This document shows positions 25,460 to 36,734 of a stretch of DNA of 64,000 bases, piece after piece; positions within the stretch are counted from its first letter, which is position 1, and the number at the start of each line of letters is the position of its first letter. The DNA is from Alphaproteobacteria bacterium. Lineage in GTDB: Bacteria; Pseudomonadota; Alphaproteobacteria; Caulobacterales; Hyphomonadaceae. Location of the stretch: contig JAHJSB010000063.1 in assembly GCA_018830285.1 (NCBI GenBank), positions 124,001-188,000 on the forward strand. Reading direction: 5' to 3'. The position numbers and the translations under genes are program-made. Under the pieces are notes generated by a model that saw only the letters and a list, made by a program, of their open reading frames with translations, ran no database searches and was not told where the DNA came from.

Positions 25460-25861
25460 TCACATTCCCGAAAGCGCATCGAACAGAGGAACATCTGCCG
25501 CTGGCGCCGGATAGTCGTGCAGGGCAGATGGCGCGACCCATTTGAAGGATTGCCCCTCCCTCGGATTCACGTCGCCTGTCCAAACAAGACACCTGAACAA
25601 TGGCATAAGTAGGTGAAAATTCGGATAATCGTGACTGGCAAATGTGAGCGGTTCGAGATGGGACTCTTCAACCATGATCGACAGTTCCTCATGCAGTTCG
25701 CGCACGAGTGCCCGTTCCGGCGTTTCGCCGGTTTCGACCTTGCCGCCGGGAAATTCCCAGAGGCCCGCCATGGATTTGCCTTCCGGGCGCTGGGCGAGCA
25801 GGATTTCGCCCTTGTCATTGTAGAGCGCTGCGGCAACGACCAGCACGAGCGGGCGCGTCAT
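25460..25861 (-). CDS. mutT: Nudix hydrolase, MutT (8-oxo-dGTP diphosphatase) type
   Basis: 133 residues, the usual MutT length. The Nudix box is GGKVETGETPERALVRELHEEL, preceded by LLAQRPEGKSMAGLWEFPGG as in MutT proper. It removes oxidised guanine nucleotides before they enter DNA, complementing mutM at 50.6 kb. The ATG overlaps the argJ stop (ATGA), so translation is coupled to argJ. Linkage of argJ, mutT and secA is typical of Caulobacterales and relatives. Confidence 0.9.
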   Translation of the reverse strand: MTRPLVLVVAAALYNDKGEILLAQRPEGKSMAGLWEFPGGKVETGETPERALVRELHEELSIMVEESHLEPLTFASHDYPNFHLLMPLFRCLVWTGDVNPREGQSFKWVAPSALHDYPAPAADVPLFDALSGM

Positions 25862-27108
25862 GTCCGGTAGGCACCATTGATGTCGACATAGCCGTGCGTG
25901 AGGTCGCAGGTCCAGACAGTGGCCGAGAACGCGTCAACGCCGAGGTCGACGCGAATGGTGAATTCCGGCCGGGCAAAGACAGCACTCGCCGCCGCTTCGT
26001 CATAGTCAGGCGCACGGGCTCCGCCCTTTGCGACCTGGACATCATCGAACCAGATTGCGAGCTTTTCCATGACGATCGGTTCGAGCGACTTGCCCACCGC
26101 CATCACGACTCGCCCCCAATTGGCATCGCCTGCCGCCATCGCCGTCTTGATCAGCGGGGAATTGGCAATCTCGCAGGCCACGATCTTGGCAGACAGTGGC
26201 GATTGGGCGCCTTCGACACGGACCGTAACGAACTTGCTGGCCCCTTCGCCGTCCTTGACGACCTGCAGGGCGAGGTCGAGGCAGGTGGCGTGAAGCGCGG
26301 CTGCGAAGGCCGGGAAGCGTTCATCCTCACGCGTTTCGATGACGGGCTCGCCCGTGGCGCCCGTAGCGAAGACCATCAGCGTGTCGGATGTCGACGTATC
26401 GCCATCCACCGTAATTGAATTGAAGGTTTCGTCGGCTATGTCTTCGAGCAGGTCCTGCAACAGGTCTGCATCGATTGCGGCATCGGTGAAGACATAGGAC
26501 AGCATGGTCGCCATGTTCGGCGCGATCATGCCGGAGCCCTTGGCAATGCCGGCAAAGGCTGTTGGCACGCCGGCGAGATCGACCGTGCGGCCGGACGCCT
26601 TGGGATAGGTGTCGGTGGTCATGAAGGCACGAGCGCAGGCCTGCCAGTCGGGTGTCGCCAGACGGCTTGCCAGATCAGGCACGAAGGACCCGACATAGTT
26701 CGGGTCTGCCAGCGGCTCACCGATCACGCCGGTTGCGGCAATGAAACACGCATTTCGGTCAATGCCGAGGGTGCCGGTCAGCGCCTTCAGGGTCGCCTCG
26801 TTCTTCTCCACGCCCTTTGGCCCGGTGAACGCATTGGAGTTGCCGGAATTGGCGATCAGGGCCCGGGCAGCGCCGCCACCTTCGCCCAGCGCCTCGCGGC
26901 ACCAGAGCACATCGGCCGACGCGGTGTGCGACACGGTATAGACGCCAGCGCAGGTGGTGCCTGCGTCAAACGCGAACAGGAACACATCATCGCGGGTGAT
27001 GCCGCGCCGGGCATAGAAACCGCGCGAGCCGGTGGCGGCGCGCACGCCCTTGACCACTGGCAGGACCGGAAAGCTTGCGGGGGCAAACGGGGACGGCTTC
27101 ATGTTCAC
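25858..27108 (-). CDS. argJ: Bifunctional glutamate N-acetyltransferase / amino-acid acetyltransferase
   Basis: 416 residues. The ArgJ self-cleavage site is present in FIAATGVIGEPL, where the threonine becomes the N-terminal nucleophile of the beta chain. The region GSGMIAPNMATML and the C-terminal end TCDLTHGYVDINGAYRT are also conserved. It transfers the acetyl group from N-acetylornithine to glutamate in arginine synthesis. A GTG at 27108 overlaps the PPIase stop (GTGA), which supports that start, though an ATG at 27102 is possible. The mutT gene overlaps at the other end. Confidence 0.95.
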   Translation of the reverse strand: MNMKPSPFAPASFPVLPVVKGVRAATGSRGFYARRGITRDDVFLFAFDAGTTCAGVYTVSHTASADVLWCREALGEGGGAARALIANSGNSNAFTGPKGVEKNEATLKALTGTLGIDRNACFIAATGVIGEPLADPNYVGSFVPDLASRLATPDWQACARAFMTTDTYPKASGRTVDLAGVPTAFAGIAKGSGMIAPNMATMLSYVFTDAAIDADLLQDLLEDIADETFNSITVDGDTSTSDTLMVFATGATGEPVIETREDERFPAFAAALHATCLDLALQVVKDGEGASKFVTVRVEGAQSPLSAKIVACEIANSPLIKTAMAAGDANWGRVVMAVGKSLEPIVMEKLAIWFDDVQVAKGGARAPDYDEAAASAVFARPEFTIRVDLGVDAFSATVWTCDLTHGYVDINGAYRT

Positions 27109-28055
27109 AATTCATTTCCTTCAGGGGAATCGGAGGCAGTGCCTTCGGGCGGGGCGGCATCCTCACCCAGCGAAAGCGGCGTGGCGGGCGGACTGGCCGT
27201 GCCCGGGCCGCCTTCCTGGATGACAGCCTGTGTGCGCAATTCGCGCAGGATCTTGCTGATCTGGTTCAATGTCAGGAAGGTGACGATTTCAGGCCGCATC
27301 TCGTCGCGCGTCTTGGGCGCACGGGTGCGGCGGTCTTTGACCTTGAGAATGTGCCAGCCATCGGCGCTGAGGAAGGGTTTGGATATACCGCCTTCCGGCG
27401 TGTCGGCAATCATCGCCGGGAACGGGTCCATCTGGTCGTTGGGCGAGACATAGCCGAGGCTGCCATTTTCCATGCGCGTGGCGGAATCCTTCGAATGTGC
27501 GCGTGCCATGCTCTCGAAGCTCGCGCCGTCCTGGATCTCGTCATAGACCGCCCGGGCTTCTTCTTCCGAGGCGAAAAGGATGTGCGCGATCGAGACTTCG
27601 TCGTTCGACTGCTGCAGGCTGACCTGTTCGGCATACATCCTGTCGATCCGGGCGTCGGTGACCTCACGGGCGACCAGGTCCTCGACGAGGAGATTGCCGA
27701 GAATGCGTTCGCGCGCCACGTGGAGGCGACGTTTGGCGGCTGAATCCTGGTCGATTCCGCGCCGAACCGCCTCCTGCGCCATCAGTTTCTGGTCGACCAG
27801 CTGGTCGAGCACGGTCTTGTATTCCTGGCTCTTTTGGTCAAGCGCCTGGCCGGCAGGGATCAGGCCCCGCGCGACGGCCTCGAGCTCCACGTCGCTGACA
27901 TAGATTTTCTCGCCATTGACGGACGCCGCAGCGGCGCCATCGACCTGGACCGGCACCTCGGCTTCGTCGCCATTGCCGCAGGCGCACAGCACAAGTAGCG
28001 CCGCGCCGCAGGCCAGACGCGCGAGGGCGACCGTATTTGCCTTGAAAAACAGCAC
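27105..28055 (-). CDS. Parvulin-type peptidyl-prolyl isomerase lipoprotein
   Basis: 316 residues from a GTG at 28055 that has GGGAG six bases upstream. The track start 13 codons earlier lacks this. The signal ends in LLVLCAC, a lipobox. An N-terminal SurA/PrsA-like helical domain ([20 protein letters not shown]) is followed by a rotamase domain near residues 170-260 ([57 protein letters not shown]). It probably helps exported proteins fold in the periplasm. It heads the argJ-mutT operon and faces secA, so secretion and folding genes share one intergenic region. Confidence 0.85.
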   Translation of the reverse strand: MLFFKANTVALARLACGAALLVLCACGNGDEAEVPVQVDGAAAASVNGEKIYVSDVELEAVARGLIPAGQALDQKSQEYKTVLDQLVDQKLMAQEAVRRGIDQDSAAKRRLHVARERILGNLLVEDLVAREVTDARIDRMYAEQVSLQQSNDEVSIAHILFASEEEARAVYDEIQDGASFESMARAHSKDSATRMENGSLGYVSPNDQMDPFPAMIADTPEGGISKPFLSADGWHILKVKDRRTRAPKTRDEMRPEIVTFLTLNQISKILRELRTQAVIQEGGPGTASPPATPLSLGEDAAPPEGTASDSPEGNEL

Positions 28056-28124
28056 CGTTATCTCCCGTGATCGCTGAGGGCGTCGCATTGACACCCCTTG
28101 GCCGCGTTCTTAAGTCTGACCCTC

Positions 28125-28152
28125 ACACTGGTCGAGACCTTCTGACCAGTGT
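28125..28152. promoter_or_regulatory. Perfect inverted repeat between the PPIase gene and secA
   Basis: ACACTGGTC and GACCAGTGT are exact inverted nine-base arms with a ten-base spacer, 92 bases before the secA start and 70 bases before the PPIase start. It could be a two-turn operator read by a dimeric regulator or a leader hairpin. There is no thymine run, so it is not a terminator. Confidence 0.5.
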
Positions 28153-28243
28153 AAGCGCTGCGGAAGACCCCGCAAATGTCCTGCCATACGTCGCTGACAG
28201 GATTAAGTGTTTTGTTCGCCCAGATCGATTGGTGCCGCCTGAT

Positions 28244-30976
<2,733 letters not shown>

Positions 30977-31053
30977 TGCCACCGCTCAACTGATTGCGGA
31001 ACAAGGCCGGCCCCGCCGCGTAGGGTTAATTCCACACGCTTAAGGGGCTGAAG

Positions 31054-31284
31054 ATGCGAAAAAATATTATCACGTCCGTCCTGGCATTCGTCAGCATCGT
31101 TTTCCTCGTGGCGCTTGGCATTTTCTATATCCAGGAAGGCTCATTCAAGGGCGCCGGTGCGCGGATGGATTCGGTCCTGACAGACCTGCCCGAAAATGCC
31201 GCCCGGGCCGCCGATGAAACGGCCGAAACAGCCAATGACGTGATCGAAGACATTGCCGACGGGCCGGACGACAAACCGGGCTGA
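31054..31284 (+). CDS. Small single-pass membrane protein, unknown
   Basis: 76 residues. A basic start (MRKN) and one membrane helix (IITSVLAFVSIVFLVALGIFYI) precede an acidic tail (ADETAETANDVIEDIADGPDD). It is probably anchored with the acidic tail outside. AGGGG precedes the ATG and a strong terminator follows, so it is likely a real separate gene 77 bases after secA. No family is recognised. Confidence 0.6.
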   Translation: MRKNIITSVLAFVSIVFLVALGIFYIQEGSFKGAGARMDSVLTDLPENAARAADETAETANDVIEDIADGPDDKPG

Positions 31285-31305
31285 ACCCGCATAATTCGGT
31301 CCTGC

Positions 31306-31343
31306 TGAAAGGCCCGGCTTCCTCGCGGAGGTCGGGCCTTTCA
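31306..31343. terminator. Bidirectional rho-independent terminator
   Basis: TGAAAGGCCCG pairs perfectly with CGGGCCTTTCA, with an inner CCTC/GAGG stem. It separates the small membrane protein gene from the convergent VOC gene. Confidence 0.8.
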
Positions 31344-31346
31344 CGA

Positions 31347-31730
31347 TCAGGCATAGGACAGGACTTCGTATTCGACATTGTCATAGTCGTGGAAATAGAA
31401 GCGGCTGCCCGGATCATAGGTCTGGTGGGAATGGGTGACAAAGCCCGCATCGAGGATGCGGCGCTCGGCGGCGGCAAGATCGTCGACAATCACGCCGACA
31501 TGGTTGAGGCCGCCCTGAACATTGTAGGACACCTGGTCCGGCTCATCCGTTTCACCGGGTGAGTAGAGGGCAATATAGGCCGTGTCGGTGCCGACATGGA
31601 CGGTCTGGCCATTGTTGATCGACGGTCCCTTCCAGCGCACATGCCAGCCGAAGATACGCTCCAGCATGCGGGCGGTGCGATCGACATCGCTGACGGTGAT
31701 ATTGACGTGTTCAAGGGTTGCGGTGGTCAT
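31347..31730 (-). CDS. VOC (glyoxalase/dioxygenase fold) protein, probable SoxR target
   Basis: 127 residues forming two beta-alpha-beta-beta-beta modules. They begin LEHVNITVSDVDRTARMLERIFG and LNHVGVIVDDLAAAERRIL. Metal ligands are likely the histidines in EHVNI and NHVGV and the glutamate in YEVLSYA. It may act on methylglyoxal adducts, an aromatic compound or a redox-active molecule; the substrate is not evident. AGGA lies eight bases before the ATG. The promoter contains a consensus SoxR box in a 19-base spacer, and soxR is the divergent neighbour. Confidence 0.85.
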   Translation of the reverse strand: MTTATLEHVNITVSDVDRTARMLERIFGWHVRWKGPSINNGQTVHVGTDTAYIALYSPGETDEPDQVSYNVQGGLNHVGVIVDDLAAAERRILDAGFVTHSHQTYDPGSRFYFHDYDNVEYEVLSYA

Positions 31731-31786
31731 GGGTCTGGTCCTTTTTCAGGGGCGGACATTGTCCGCCCGCTTGGTGATGGACCCTC

Positions 31787-31817
31787 TTGATAATTCCTCA
31801 ACCTTAGTTGAGGTCAA
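31787..31817 (-). promoter_or_regulatory. MerR-type promoter of the VOC gene with 19-base spacer
   Basis: On the minus strand TTGACC and TATCAA are separated by exactly 19 bases, the overlong spacer that MerR-family activators untwist. The spacer holds the SoxR-type palindrome. Transcription would begin near 31780, about 50 bases before the VOC start codon. Confidence 0.75.
31796..31813. promoter_or_regulatory. SoxR box (CCTCAA-N6-TTGAGG)
   Basis: CCTCAACCTTAGTTGAGG matches the SoxR operator, with perfect six-base arms around a six-base centre. It lies between the VOC gene and soxR and centres on the spacer of the minus-strand promoter. SoxR may also control its own gene from here. Confidence 0.85.
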
Positions 31818-31843
31818 GCAATTTCTTTGCTATGCGGCAGCGC

Positions 31844-32314
31844 ATGAAAACAACAGATCTCATCCCCATCGGGCAGCTGGCATCGCGCACGGGCGTGTCG
31901 GTGTCAGCGATCCGGTTCTACGAGGACAAGGGCCTGATCCGGGCGATCCGCAATGCCGGTGGGCAGCGCCGATTCCTGCGCTCGGACGTGCGGCGCCTGT
32001 CCTTCGTGATGATTGCACAGCAGCTTGGCTTCTCGATCAGCGAGATTGGCGACCTGCTGTCAGGCCTGCCGCAGGAGCGGACGCCGACCAAGGGCGACTG
32101 GTCGAAGATCAGCGCCCAGTTCCGCGAGCGGCTGGATGCGCAGATCGAGACACTGGAACTGATGCGAGACCGGCTGGACGTGTGTATCGGCTGCGGGTGC
32201 CTGTCGCTGTCGAACTGCGCGCTCTACAACCCGGATGACCGGGCCGCGCGGCTCGGGCCCGGCCCGCGCTTCCTTATGGAACGGGACGGGGCGGCGAAGG
32301 CGGCCGAAGCCTAG
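31844..32314 (+). CDS. soxR: Redox-sensitive transcriptional activator SoxR
   Basis: 156 residues from the ATG at 31844, with ATG 31832 as an alternative. The MerR helix-turn-helix (IPIGQLASRTGVSVSAIRFYEDKGLI) and the dimer helix are followed by the [2Fe-2S] motif CIGCGCLSLSNC, diagnostic of SoxR. It senses redox-cycling compounds by cluster oxidation. There is no soxS here, as in most non-enteric bacteria, so direct targets are expected. The divergent VOC gene has a SoxR box. The stop codon shares CTAG with the convergent HNH gene. Confidence 0.95.
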   Translation: MKTTDLIPIGQLASRTGVSVSAIRFYEDKGLIRAIRNAGGQRRFLRSDVRRLSFVMIAQQLGFSISEIGDLLSGLPQERTPTKGDWSKISAQFRERLDAQIETLELMRDRLDVCIGCGCLSLSNCALYNPDDRAARLGPGPRFLMERDGAAKAAEA

Positions 32315-32559
32315 CCCCGGCCCTTGCGCTTGTTGCAGACGGCGTGGGCAAGCTGGAGGTTGGTCTCATCATCCGGTCCGCCGCGCGCGAGTGCGTGGAT
32401 ATGATCGAATGTCGGCCGCTGCTTTTTCCAGACCGTGGCATGGCCGACCGTGAACCGTGTGGACGGCATGGGCTTGCCGCACAGGGCGCAATTGCCGCCC
32501 TGCGCCTGCCAGAGGCGCTGGAACAATTTAGTGGCAGGTGGCGCGAATTCCTGGCTCAC
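32311..32559 (-). CDS. Small HNH endonuclease-like protein
   Basis: 82 residues from a GTG at 32559 whose bases overlap the folD stop (GTGA). The track start lies inside folD. The HNH core is [12 protein letters not shown] ... THDH-like [11 protein letters not shown] ... [14 protein letters not shown], with two CxxC-type zinc ligands and the D-H-I catalytic histidine. It is a stand-alone domain of unknown role, not next to restriction or phage genes. Coupling to folD makes it a constitutively expressed housekeeping-linked gene. Confidence 0.82.
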   Translation of the reverse strand: MSQEFAPPATKLFQRLWQAQGGNCALCGKPMPSTRFTVGHATVWKKQRPTFDHIHALARGGPDDETNLQLAHAVCNKRKGRG

Positions 32560-33443
32560 AGGCCGTCCGGCACTGGCCAGCCGCGCCGCGCACAGGCGGC
32601 GAGCACCGTGTTGCGCAGGAGGCAGGCAATGGTCATCGGGCCGACACCGCCCGGCACGGGCGTGATATGGGCGGCGACGGGTTCGCAATCGGCGAAGTCG
32701 GCATCGCCGACGAGACGCGTCTTGCCTTCACCCTTTTCGGGGGCCGGCACGCGGTTGATGCCGACATCCACGATCGTGGCGCCGGGCTTGACCCAGCCGG
32801 CCTTGACCATGTTCGGACGCCCGACGGCGGGCACGAGAATGTCCGCTGTCCGGCAGACAGCCGGCAGGTCGGCGGTGCGGCTGTGGGCGATGGTGACGGT
32901 GCAGTTCTCGGCGAGGAAGAGGAGCGCGGCCGGTTTGCCGACGAGAATCGAGCGGCCGATCACGACAACATGCTTGCCGGAGAGATCGTCGCCCAGCGCG
33001 CTTTTCGCGAGGATGACGCAGCCGACCGGCGTGCAGGAGCGCAGGCCCGGCTTGCCGAGCACGAGGCGGCCGGCGGACACTTCCGTGAGGCCGTCGACAT
33101 CCTTGTCCGGGTCGATGCACTCGATGGCGCGGTGCTCGTCGAGGCCCTTGGGCAAGGGCAGCTGCAGCAGGATGCCGTCGATGCTGGCGTCGGCATTGAG
33201 GCGGGCGATCAGGTCTTCGATCTCGGCCTGCGTGGCCGTGGCGGGCAGCTGGTGATGGACCGAGACCATGCCTGCCTCTTCTGTCAGGCGGACCTTGGAG
33301 CGGACATAGACCTGGCTGGCGGGGTCTTCACCGACAAGCACAACCGCAAGAGAAGGCTGGCCCGGCAAGGCCGCGACTGCGACAGCGACCTTCGCCCGCA
33401 CCTCTGCGGCCACACTCGTTCCGTCGATCCGTTTCGCACTCAT
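32556..33443 (-). CDS. folD: Bifunctional methylenetetrahydrofolate dehydrogenase / cyclohydrolase
   Basis: 295 residues. Conserved features are the catalytic Y-V-R-S-K (QVYVRSK), [11 protein letters not shown], the SCTPVGC loop, the NADP motif [13 protein letters not shown] and the C-terminal PGGVGPMT. It interconverts methylene- and formyl-tetrahydrofolate for purine, thymidylate and formyl-methionine supply. It overlaps the DUF167 gene by ATGA upstream and the HNH gene by GTGA downstream, so the three are translationally coupled. Confidence 0.96.
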   Translation of the reverse strand: MSAKRIDGTSVAAEVRAKVAVAVAALPGQPSLAVVLVGEDPASQVYVRSKVRLTEEAGMVSVHHQLPATATQAEIEDLIARLNADASIDGILLQLPLPKGLDEHRAIECIDPDKDVDGLTEVSAGRLVLGKPGLRSCTPVGCVILAKSALGDDLSGKHVVVIGRSILVGKPAALLFLAENCTVTIAHSRTADLPAVCRTADILVPAVGRPNMVKAGWVKPGATIVDVGINRVPAPEKGEGKTRLVGDADFADCEPVAAHITPVPGGVGPMTIACLLRNTVLAACARRGWPVPDGL

Positions 33444-33721
33444 TCCCGCATCATCCCTGCCAAGACGCCCGCCAAATCCGACGGTCCGTCAATTTCAAGG
33501 CCTTTTAACCGGTTCTTGCCGCCCGTCACCACCCTGACGGCAGACTTTGGTATGCCGAGATGCTTTGCGATGAGTTTTTCGACCGCTGCATTGGCCTTGC
33601 CATCTTCCGGCACAGCGCGAACGCGCACTTTCAGGTAGCGGCGCCCGGCGGCATCCGTTTCGGGGCCTTCAATCCGGTCGGCCGATGCGTTCGGCTGCAC
33701 GCGGACCGTGAGCCGGTGCAT
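33440..33721 (-). CDS. DUF167 family protein (YggU-like)
   Basis: 93 residues. [43 protein letters not shown] and [18 protein letters not shown] are the standard DUF167 blocks. It is a small cytoplasmic alpha/beta protein with no known activity. It lies four bases downstream of the YggT gene and overlaps folD, reproducing the common yggT-yggU neighbourhood. Confidence 0.92.
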   Translation of the reverse strand: MHRLTVRVQPNASADRIEGPETDAAGRRYLKVRVRAVPEDGKANAAVEKLIAKHLGIPKSAVRVVTGGKNRLKGLEIDGPSDLAGVLAGMMRE

Positions 33722-33725
33722 GCCG

Positions 33726-34019
33726 TTAGAATGGCGCGATCGTGTAGCCGTAGCGGACGATCAGGCGCTGCAGGAAGAAAATGAGGAGGAGCACGGCCAT
33801 CGGCGTCAGGTCGAGTCCGCCGAGGGGCGGAATGATCCGGCGGATCGGCGCATAGACCGGCTCGGTGACGCGTTCGAGGCCACCCCAGATGCTGCGCACG
33901 GTCGGGTTCTGGATGGACAGGACCTTGAAGGCCACCAGCCAGGACATTACGGCCTGCACGATGATGATCCAGGTAGCGATGTTCAGGAGAAACAGGATGA
34001 CGTCCAGTATCGCGCGCAT
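33726..34019 (-). CDS. YggT family membrane protein
   Basis: 97 residues from the ATG at 34019, with GGAGAG seven bases upstream. Two hydrophobic helices (LDVILFLLNIATWIIIVQAVMSWL and LTPMAVLLLIFFLQRLIV) flank the conserved NPTVRSIWGGLERVTEPVYAPIRRIIPPLGGLD. YggT proteins are inner-membrane proteins linked to osmotic tolerance or envelope organisation in other bacteria. It leads the yggT-DUF167-folD-HNH run. Confidence 0.92.
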   Translation of the reverse strand: MRAILDVILFLLNIATWIIIVQAVMSWLVAFKVLSIQNPTVRSIWGGLERVTEPVYAPIRRIIPPLGGLDLTPMAVLLLIFFLQRLIVRYGYTIAPF

Positions 34020-34176
34020 TGAAAACTCTCCGGAAACAAGGTGACTACAAAGTGTCACTTAGGATGTGTTGGCAAGGGGATGCAAGGTCAGCGCTGTCGC
34101 TTTACCCTGCGACATGGTTTGCATCAGGCCAGTGCCGGATTAGCTCTGGAGGATGCCATGGGGAGGGCGCACGGGC

Positions 34177-35418
34177 ATGACAGAGATTGAAACACCCCTT
34201 CGCCCACTGACCCGCCTGCAACAGAGCATGATCGCACTGGCCATGGTCGCCATGGGCGCCGGCATGACGATCAATTTCGTTGTCGTGGCGCCGCTGGCCC
34301 GCAAGGCCGGGCTTACCGAAATCCAGGTGGCGGGCATCCTGACGCTTTCGACCGTTATCTACACGATCATGATCCCGATCTGGGGCCGGATCGCGGACCG
34401 GGTGGGCCGCAAGCGCGTGATGGTCTTTTCACTGTTCGCCATGGGCCTGACCAACATGGCCTTCCTGTTCGCATTGAGCGCTGCGCTGGCCGGCGTCGTG
34501 ACGGGGATGACGACGTTCTTCTTGCTCGTCTTCGTCAGGGTATGGTTCGGCCTGCTTTCGCCGGGCCTGCAGCCTGCCTCGATGGCCGCGATGACGGACG
34601 CGACGACGACAATGACCCGCGCAGGCGGGCTTGGCATGCTGGGCGCGGCGATGAGTGTCGGCTCGATCCTCGGCCCGGCCGGCGCGGCGGTGCTGGCCCC
34701 GTTTGGCGCGCTGGTGCCACTCTGGGGCACGATCATCCTCAACCTCGTCGTCGGTGTCATCCTGGCGTTCGTCCTGCCGCGCAGCCGCGACCGGGTGCGC
34801 GAGAGCCACCGGCCGAAACCGCTCGCCTTCACCGATGCCCGCGTGCGGCCGCACCTGATGTTCCTGTTCATTTATTTCGTGGCCATCGGGATGATCCAGC
34901 AGACCGTTGGCTGGTTCATTGAAGACCGCTACGAATTCGTCGACACGGCCGCGCGTACGGCCGGTGAAATGGCGGTCCTCTTCACCGGCATCATCTTCTC
35001 CTGCCTCGCCTTCTCGATGATCGTCGTGCAATTCGGCTATATCACGCCCCGCAAGCCCGATCCGCGCCGTATCCTGCCCATCGGGCTCGGCCTTGTGACC
35101 ATCGGCTATGTCTGCGCTGACACGTTCCAACCCTTCTGGGCGATGTGCCTGAGCTTCCTTGTCGTGGGTGTCGGCGCCGCGCTGGCCGTGCCATCCGCCA
35201 ACGCGCTCGGCAGCCTGTCGGTTTCACGCGAGGAACAGGGCTCGGCCGCTGCGCTTCTGGCAGCGGCACCGCCTGCAGGGTTCATCTTCGGGCCGCTGAT
35301 CGGCGCCACGCTGTATTCGATCATGCCAAGCCTGCCGCTCGTGGCATCCGCAAGCGTTGTCGGCATACTGGCCGTCTACGCCTTCGTCGTCACGGCGCGC
35401 CGCCCGATCAGCCCATGA
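34177..35418 (+). CDS. Major facilitator superfamily transporter
   Basis: 413 residues from the ATG at 34177 (MTEIETP), preferred because GGAGG lies ten bases upstream. Twelve membrane helices are apparent. The A-motif between helices 2 and 3 is GRIADRVGRKRVMVFS, and the second half repeats the pattern weakly (ITPRKPDPRRILP). Such proteins move small solutes with a proton or as drug efflux. The substrate is unknown. It converges with the VOC gene and overlaps its 3-prime end by 11 bases. Confidence 0.9.
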   Translation: MTEIETPLRPLTRLQQSMIALAMVAMGAGMTINFVVVAPLARKAGLTEIQVAGILTLSTVIYTIMIPIWGRIADRVGRKRVMVFSLFAMGLTNMAFLFALSAALAGVVTGMTTFFLLVFVRVWFGLLSPGLQPASMAAMTDATTTMTRAGGLGMLGAAMSVGSILGPAGAAVLAPFGALVPLWGTIILNLVVGVILAFVLPRSRDRVRESHRPKPLAFTDARVRPHLMFLFIYFVAIGMIQQTVGWFIEDRYEFVDTAARTAGEMAVLFTGIIFSCLAFSMIVVQFGYITPRKPDPRRILPIGLGLVTIGYVCADTFQPFWAMCLSFLVVGVGAALAVPSANALGSLSVSREEQGSAAALLAAAPPAGFIFGPLIGATLYSIMPSLPLVASASVVGILAVYAFVVTARRPISP

Positions 35419-35779
35419 TGAAGGCGTTGAGCTTGTTGCCGTCCGGATCGCGGAAATAGGCGGCATAGAAACCGCTATCGCCGCGCGGCCCGGGCGGGCC
35501 TTCATCCGTGCCGCCATGCGCCATGGCGATCTTGTAGAGGCGGTGGACCTGGTCCTCGTCCTTCGCCTGCAAGGCCACCATCGTGCCGTTGCCGACTGTC
35601 GCCGGCTGGCCGTCAAAAGGCAGCGTTGCAGCGATTCCGGCCGGGCCGTCCGGCGTACCCCAGGCGATGAACGTGTCGAATTCCATCATCCGCGGCGTGC
35701 CCATTTCAGCGGCAATCGCATCGTAGAATTCGGCGGCACGGGCGAGGTCGCTCACCCCTAAAGTTACGTATCCAATCAT
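35408..35779 (-). CDS. VOC family protein
   Basis: 123 residues beginning MIGYVTLGVSDLARAAEFYD, the usual VOC opening, and ending YFRDPDGNKLNAFIMG with the DPDGN motif of glyoxalase-like proteins. The track start is over 100 codons too early, in the SDR gene. GGAG lies upstream. It differs clearly from the SoxR-linked VOC protein at 31.5 kb. The first-strand metal histidine is replaced (YVTLG), so metal dependence is uncertain. Substrate unknown. Confidence 0.85.
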   Translation of the reverse strand: MIGYVTLGVSDLARAAEFYDAIAAEMGTPRMMEFDTFIAWGTPDGPAGIAATLPFDGQPATVGNGTMVALQAKDEDQVHRLYKIAMAHGGTDEGPPGPRGDSGFYAAYFRDPDGNKLNAFIMG

Positions 35780-35838
35780 GTCCTTCTCCCCAGTTGAGGA
35801 AAAGAACATATCATGAACACATATTTTAGAGCAAGTCC

Positions 35839-36612
35839 CTATTGGGCGGATATGCCTCCGTCGACCAAGAGTTCGGCGCCGGTCACCAGCTTGCTCTCGT
35901 CGGAGGCAAGGTAGAGCACCGCATAGGCGATATCGTCTGGCTCGCCGACCTTGCCGAGCGGGATCTGGCGGCCGAGCTTGGCGAGCGCCTTCTCCTCGCC
36001 GAACATTTCCTTGGTGCGGTCGAGGATCGGCGTGTTGATGAAGACGGGGTGGACCGAGTTGGAGCGGATCTGGCCGCCGGTCTTGGCGCAATGCAGGGCG
36101 ATAGATTTCGACAGGTGGCGCACCGCAGCCTTGGCCGTGTTGTAGGCGACATAATTGCCGCTCGCGATGATGCCGGCGATCGACGAGATATTGACGATCG
36201 ATCCGAGGCCATGCTCGCGCATCAGGGGGATCGCATACTTGCAGCCGAGGAAGATGGAATCGACGTCGACCGTCTGGACCTTCTTGAACATGTCATAGGT
36301 CTCGTCCTCGACCGAGCCGAGCGAGCCGATGCCGGCATTGTTGACGAGCACGTTGAGCCCGCCCATCGCCGCATGCGCGGCTTTCAGCACGTCCTGCCAC
36401 TGGGCCTCGTCTGTGACGTCGTGCTGGAAGGCGAAGGCCGTGCCGGCGCCATGCGCGGCATTGATCTCGGCGGCGACCTTTTCGGCGCCTGCGCCGTTCA
36501 CATCCGTCAGCGTGACCTTGGCGCCTTCCTTGGCGAGCATCTTGCCGATCGCTTCACCGAGGCCCTGTGCGCCGCCGGTGACAAGTGCCATTTTTCCCTG
36601 AACCCTGCCCAT
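35839..36612 (-). CDS. Short-chain dehydrogenase/reductase, hydroxysteroid-dehydrogenase-like
   Basis: 257 residues of classical SDR. It has the TGGAQGLGEAIG cofactor loop, an aspartate (LTDVNG) indicating NAD preference, NNAGIGSLG, a catalytic serine in NISSIAG, YNTAK as YxxxK, and the C-terminal VTGAELLVDGGISAQ. The sequence style recalls 3-alpha- or 20-beta-hydroxysteroid dehydrogenases and cyclohexanol dehydrogenases. The physiological alcohol is unknown. The VOC gene lies 59 bases downstream on the same strand, so they may share a transcript. Confidence 0.88.
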   Translation of the reverse strand: MGRVQGKMALVTGGAQGLGEAIGKMLAKEGAKVTLTDVNGAGAEKVAAEINAAHGAGTAFAFQHDVTDEAQWQDVLKAAHAAMGGLNVLVNNAGIGSLGSVEDETYDMFKKVQTVDVDSIFLGCKYAIPLMREHGLGSIVNISSIAGIIASGNYVAYNTAKAAVRHLSKSIALHCAKTGGQIRSNSVHPVFINTPILDRTKEMFGEEKALAKLGRQIPLGKVGEPDDIAYAVLYLASDESKLVTGAELLVDGGISAQ

Positions 36613-36734
36613 ACCTGTTTCCTCTCAACTTTTTTCTGTGGCCTTCTCCCTAGCAGGCGAAAGTGATGGGGGCCAAACCCATTCTTTCCGGAATCCGCTT
36701 GATGCCCGAGCCATTCGGAGTGATCCTGCCAGAC

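Noticed and set aside
32311-32559. HNH gene as part of a defence or restriction system
   Set aside because: Its neighbours are folD and soxR, it is coupled to folD, and no methylase, helicase or phage gene is close.
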